The position numbers and the translations under genes were made by a program. A model generated the notes under the pieces. That model was not told where the DNA came from, searched no databases, and saw nothing but the letters and a program-made list of their open reading frames with translations. DNA of 64,000 bases from an uncultured Lachnospiraceae bacterium (lineage in GTDB: Bacteria; Bacillota; Clostridia; Lachnospirales; Lachnospiraceae). Shown one piece after another: positions 61,062 to 64,000 of the stretch. The DNA lies in contig ONBW01000004.1 of assembly GCA_900316165.1 (NCBI GenBank), positions 1 through 64,000 on the forward strand, given 5' to 3'. Position 1 is the stretch's first letter; each line of letters begins with the position of its first letter.

Positions 61062-61256
61062 ATGGCAAGATCTTTAGATTTGAATAAACTAAAAAACAGA
61101 AAGTCACAAGTAAAAATGTCTACAGAAGAATCTTTGAAAGATGTAACTCCTTTCAAATGGCCAAAAGAAGTTTTAGACGGTGCAAAAAGAGTTGAGATAA
61201 CTGATATTACATCTCGAGATGATGGCAAAGCAGGAGTCAAGATTAAATATGTGTAA
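61062..61256 (+). CDS. Putative antitoxin
   Basis: The 64-residue protein MARSLDLNKLKNRKSQ... is basic at the N-terminus and has an acidic, predicted flexible C-terminal half (VTPFKWPKEVLDGAKRVEI). Size, order and overlap with the following gene (8 bp) fit a type II antitoxin that binds its toxin through the C-terminal part. I do not recognise a DNA-binding fold. GGAG lies 6 bp before the ATG. It is more A+T-rich than its neighbours and on the opposite strand, which suggests acquisition. Confidence 0.65.
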   Translation: MARSLDLNKLKNRKSQVKMSTEESLKDVTPFKWPKEVLDGAKRVEITDITSRDDGKAGVKIKYV

Positions 61257-61647
61257 AGTCGGTGACATTATTCTCATAGACCATTACATTGATCATGGCA
61301 CAGCGATAGGTCGCCATTCGTTTATAGTTGTAAGCGATAAGAATGGTGAGATTGAAGGGTGTTCATATGACTGGGTCTGCAATGTATTGTCTTCTTTTAA
61401 AAACAAAAGCCAAAAAGCACACAAAATGTCCTATCCCGGCAATTATGAAATAAAGAATATTGACACTGTTACAAATCCAGATGATGGAAAAGATGGATTT
61501 GTAAAAGCTGATCAGCTCTATTATTTTAATAAGGCCAAAATTCAATATAGGGTTATTGGATATGTTCGACAAGAAGTGATGAATGAATTACTTGAATTTA
61601 TCGAATCAGGAGATTTCCCTATCATTGACATAACTGATAATTTATAG
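61249..61647 (+). CDS. Putative PemK/MazF-like toxin
   Basis: The 132-residue protein starts MCKVGDIILIDHYIDHG and continues RHSFIVVSDKNGEI, a pattern like the beta-barrel start of PemK/MazF-type mRNA endonucleases (G-D-I-x-L-I-D). The middle and C-terminal parts (YYFNKAKIQYRVIGYV, then an amphipathic helix) are less conserved. The start at 61249 overlaps the antitoxin stop. Ribonuclease activity is inferred from fold-like similarity and context only. Confidence 0.6.
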   Translation: MCKVGDIILIDHYIDHGTAIGRHSFIVVSDKNGEIEGCSYDWVCNVLSSFKNKSQKAHKMSYPGNYEIKNIDTVTNPDDGKDGFVKADQLYYFNKAKIQYRVIGYVRQEVMNELLEFIESGDFPIIDITDNL

Positions 61648-61651
61648 TAAA

Positions 61652-61690
61652 AAAATACCGCAGCCCTTCCGGACTGCGGCGTTTATTTTT
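61652..61690. terminator. Bidirectional terminator between the toxin gene and tusA-like gene
   Basis: CCGCAG (61658-61663) and CTGCGG (61674-61679) form a hairpin flanked by A/T runs on both sides, suitable for the convergent toxin and TusA-like genes. Confidence 0.8.
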
Positions 61691-61944
61691 TAGTCACCGA
61701 CCTTTTTTACTATCAGGTCGTAGGTACCATCCTCATTATCTATAAGCTTAAGGATCTGGTGTCCTTCCTCCTTCACGCTCCTCGGAACGTTCTGGACCGG
61801 CTCACCGTCATTCATGTGAACTGAAAGGATCTGCCCGTCGTCAAGCTCCTCGAGCGCAACCTTTGTCTTTACAAAGGTAACCGGGCAAACCACATCAGTG
61901 ATATCAACGGTCTCATCTACTTTTATATCTGATACTTCTGCCAT
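61690..61944 (-). CDS. TusA/SirA-like sulfur carrier protein
   Basis: The 84-residue protein fits the TusA family, small sulfur-relay proteins that carry persulfide on a Cys. The key motif is VVCPVTFVKTKVALEEL near residues 17-33; canonical TusA has CPxP, while here the second Pro is Thr. The start at 61944 has AGGAG 6 bp upstream. It lies 73 bp after the sulfite reductase, so it could accept or donate sulfur for that branch. A terminator follows. Confidence 0.85.
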   Translation of the reverse strand: MAEVSDIKVDETVDITDVVCPVTFVKTKVALEELDDGQILSVHMNDGEPVQNVPRSVKEEGHQILKLIDNEDGTYDLIVKKVGD

Positions 61945-62017
61945 GTAAATCTCCTTATCTGATTCCGTGACCGGCACCTGCTCTTACAAATTTCTTGTAA
62001 AAATAAATGCTGCTGTG

Positions 62018-62899
62018 TCACTTGTCTTCTTTATAAACATTCTCGTCGTAAATCTTCTTTATCATATCGTCAAACTTATCCTGGCCATATCTGTCGATAG
62101 CAAACTGAAGTCTGTCGCCTGGCTGGGCATTCTTATCAAAGAAATCCACTGTCGCGTCGCAGAGCTTAAAGAGTGTATCCTCGCCCTCGAAGAACGGAAC
62201 GATATTGTTTCCTCTGTGGATGTGATTTCCGAACAGGCCGCCCCATGACATGATGTATCCCGGATGCTCCTCATAGGCATCGACAGGGCAGGCCTTGGCG
62301 CATCTGCCGCAGTAGGAGCACTTGTCCATATCGATTGAGATTTTGCCGTCCTTAAGCTCGATAGCATTCTCACGGCAGGCCTTTACACAGACACCGCAGG
62401 CGATGCACTTGTCAGGAATCCACTCAACACGCTCAGCACCCTTGATACCGATATCGTTCTCCTCGGTCTTAAGGCAGTTGTTCTGGCAGCCTGTGACACC
62501 GAACTTGAATTTTCCAGGGAGCTCCCTTGCGAAATATCTCTTATCAATCTTCTTCGCGAGGTCCTGAGTATCGATGCAGGCCGAAGGGCAGGTAGCGCTG
62601 CCCTGGCAGGCAGTCGTGGTCCTGACACGCGGACCGCAGACAGAAGGAGTAACGCCGTATTCGGCTAAGTCCTTTTTGATATTCTCTATATCCTTGGCAT
62701 CCATCCAGGGAATCTCAAGCGACTGTCTCGCAGTCAGATGCACATAACCGTGGCCGTATTTGTCGGCCACCTTCTGAATGCCGATCAGCTGCTCAGCAGT
62801 AAGAGTTCCACCAATTACATGGACTCTCAAGGCAAACTTATTCTTCTGTTTCTGGCGCATCCAGCCGCCTTTTTTAAGAGTTGCATAATCTACAGCCAT
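62018..62899 (-). CDS. Small siroheme/[4Fe-4S] sulfite reductase-like protein
   Basis: The 293-residue protein resembles low-molecular-mass, AsrC- or Fsr-like sulfite reductases. The N-terminal ferredoxin-like half-domain has LTARQSLEIPW near residue 57. The siroheme-cluster Cys residues are in TTTACQGSATCPSACIDT (C-x5-C) and TGCQNNCLKTEEN (C-x3-C). A two-[4Fe-4S] ferredoxin insert follows: CIACGVCVKACRENAI and CSYCGRCAKACPVDAY. It should reduce sulfite to sulfide with siroheme made by the genes at 50-54 kb. The start at 62899 follows GAGGT. Confidence 0.88.
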   Translation of the reverse strand: MAVDYATLKKGGWMRQKQKNKFALRVHVIGGTLTAEQLIGIQKVADKYGHGYVHLTARQSLEIPWMDAKDIENIKKDLAEYGVTPSVCGPRVRTTTACQGSATCPSACIDTQDLAKKIDKRYFARELPGKFKFGVTGCQNNCLKTEENDIGIKGAERVEWIPDKCIACGVCVKACRENAIELKDGKISIDMDKCSYCGRCAKACPVDAYEEHPGYIMSWGGLFGNHIHRGNNIVPFFEGEDTLFKLCDATVDFFDKNAQPGDRLQFAIDRYGQDKFDDMIKKIYDENVYKEDK

Positions 62900-62934
62900 T
62901 TTCACTACCTCATTTTCTACATACTTTTATTTAT

Positions 62935-63351
62935 TCACACGATCTCCAGATCTTCCTTCGTCGACACCCCATTTTCCACATGGAATGAATTGAGGACAGG
63001 ATTCGCATCATCCATCAGAGATAGTATCAGATAACTGGCGTTCTTGTCAAAGGCAAGCCTGATATCCTCCTGCGATGAACGTGATGGAGAAGACGGATGA
63101 GAGTGCCAGTTGCCGAGAGGGCGCAGCCCATTGCTTCTCATATCCTTAACGGCTGCAAGCTGCTCCTTCGGATCCAGCGAAAAATGCTCGCTGGTGTGGT
63201 CCACATTTGTCAGAAGATAAACCTTCTTTATCTCGCGGACGCCGTCCTCACGGTCAACGCCGCCGATCAGTCCGCAGGCCTCATCCGGGCGCTCCTTTCT
63301 AGCATGAGCAAGTATTTTTTCATAATCGCTTTTCTTAATAGTAATCTTCAA
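62935..63351 (-). CDS. M67 family (JAMM/Mov34) metallopeptidase
   Basis: The 138-residue protein has the complete zinc-protease JAMM pattern: Glu in PDEACGLIGG near residues 22-31, then NWHSHPSSPSRSSQEDIRLA near 81-100 (H-x-H-P...S-x2-D). Bacterial members (Mec, QbsD, HcyD) trim the tails of ThiS-like sulfur carriers to expose Gly-Gly. It lies 36 bp before the sulfite reductase and 4 bp after the ThiF-like gene, the order seen in carrier-based cysteine or methionine sulfuration loci. Its carrier is not visible nearby in the window. Confidence 0.9.
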   Translation of the reverse strand: MKITIKKSDYEKILAHARKERPDEACGLIGGVDREDGVREIKKVYLLTNVDHTSEHFSLDPKEQLAAVKDMRSNGLRPLGNWHSHPSSPSRSSQEDIRLAFDKNASYLILSLMDDANPVLNSFHVENGVSTKEDLEIV

Positions 63352-63355
63352 AAAA

Positions 63356-64000
63356 TCAGTCCTTCCCAGGCTTGAATTCGCAGACCGGCTGCTCGTAGTC
63401 TATAAGCTCCGTGATCTCAGGATGGTCAGAGCATACGGCGCAGCCATCGCCTCTCGGCGGAAGCTTTACAGTGTGGAACTTCATCGTAAGCGCGTCAAAA
63501 GTAAGAAGCTTTCCTGTAAGAAGCTCGCCGGCACCAGTTAAGAATTTTACAGCCTCAAGCGCCTGCAGTGAACCTATGACACCGGCCATAGCACCAATAA
63601 CACCAGCCTGCTTACAGGTCGGGATTGCGTCCTTTGGCGGCATCGTCTTGAAAACGCAGCGGTAGCACGGGCTCTGGTGAGGGATTACCGTCATCAGCTG
63701 TCCCTTGAACCTCAGGATTCCCGCATGTGAGAACGGCTTGTCAGCCATAACGCAGGCATCGTTTATCAGGAACTTTGCCGGGAAATTATCAGTTCCATCG
63801 AGCACGAAATCGTAGTCCTTGATGATATCCATGATGTTCGCGCTGGAGATGAACTCGTGATAGGTCACAACCTCGACGTCAGGGTTGATAGCCCTCATCG
63901 TCTCAGCTGCTGACTCAACCTTTGGTCTTCCGACATCAGCAGTCGTGTGAATTACCTGCCTCTGGAGATTTGAAAGGTCGACCACATCAGCGTCGACAAT
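63356..64000 (-). CDS. ThiF/MoeB family carrier-activating enzyme (partial)
   Basis: The gene is cut by the right edge; 214 residues are visible with no start. The adenylation core is clear: IVDADVVDLSNLQRQVIHT, VGRPKVESAAETMRAINP, YDFVLDGTDNFPAKFLINDAC, and the zinc Cys pair PCYRCVF with a second CAVC near the C-terminus. ThiF/MoeB enzymes adenylate the C-terminal Gly of ThiS-like proteins. The catalytic-Cys region after KFLINDAC resembles HesA/MoeB types. It lies 4 bp before the JAMM protease gene, so both likely act on the same carrier. Confidence 0.9.
   Translation of the reverse strand: MVDADVVDLSNLQRQVIHTTADVGRPKVESAAETMRAINPDVEVVTYHEFISSANIMDIIKDYDFVLDGTDNFPAKFLINDACVMADKPFSHAGILRFKGQLMTVIPHQSPCYRCVFKTMPPKDAIPTCKQAGVIGAMAGVIGSLQALEAVKFLTGAGELLTGKLLTFDALTMKFHTVKLPPRGDGCAVCSDHPEITELIDYEQPVCEFKPGKD

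Overview
The window looks like chromosome of an anaerobic, butyrate-forming Clostridium-class bacterium, most likely a Lachnospiraceae member (Butyrivibrio/Roseburia/Eubacterium-like). The clues are the thl-hbd-bcd-etfB-etfA cluster, a SCIFF peptide with its radical-SAM maturase beside a fused SecDF, the paired GGGtGRT and NifU-like proteins, and sigma-A-type promoters with strong AGGAGG ribosome binding sites. Base composition is moderate by eye. I see no rRNA, insertion sequence, prophage or CRISPR array. Most genes run leftwards (minus strand).

Layout. 0.3-5.9 kb: butyrate operon with a Rex-type operator in its leader. 6-10.6 kb: HAD phosphatase, thyA, folA and the acetolactate synthase genes ilvB-ilvN. 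10.7-13.4 kb: tRNA-Gly, a secreted nuclease, azlCD and a small membrane protein. 13.4-16.6 kb: thiamine thiazole genes thiS-thiG-thiH and thiE. 16.6-18.3 kb: a large nested palindrome and enolase. 18.3-20.1 kb: an accessory stretch with a lipoprotein, a frame-broken membrane-anchored gene and a probable type I toxin-antitoxin locus. 20.3-22.05 kb: GGGtGRT/NifU-like pair. 22.2-22.9 kb: five tRNAs (Glu, Met, Asp, Leu, Arg) with a dispersed repeat between Asp and Leu. 23-29 kb: oligopeptide transporter oppBCDFA. 29.4-33 kb: small membrane protein, hydrolase, serS, glyA. 33-38.4 kb: SecDF, SCIFF maturase, SCIFF peptide, secreted foldase. 38.5-49.3 kb: ispE-gntR-DUF1934, small alarmone synthetase, TrmH-type methyltransferase, pfkA, dnaE, CPBP protease, patatin. 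49.5-50.4 kb: LysR regulator.

50.5-64 kb is a long sulfur region. It has siroheme synthesis (hemC, Met8-like, cobA-hemD), a BioY-like transporter, ATP sulfurylase cysD-cysN, APS reductase aprA-aprB, a CHR-family transporter that could import sulfate, a small siroheme/[4Fe-4S] sulfite reductase, a TusA-like protein, a JAMM (M67) protease and a ThiF/MoeB-like activating enzyme cut by the right edge. Together these could take sulfate to APS, sulfite and sulfide, and onto a carrier protein. A type II toxin-antitoxin pair lies on the opposite strand inside this region.

The least ordinary items are: (1) a convergent type I toxin-antitoxin locus at 19.76-20.12 kb with complementary 5' repeats; (2) seven exact-period 53-bp palindromic repeats between hemC and cobA-hemD; (3) a 118-bp dispersed repeat in two copies whose hairpin arms differ by compensatory changes; (4) a ThiS protein with Ala-Phe after its diglycine, while a JAMM protease and ThiF-like enzyme sit elsewhere in the window; (5) CysN with a tail resembling a degenerate APS kinase; and (6) several genes whose promoters imply leaderless mRNAs. 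All calls come from reading the sequence; no database search was run.
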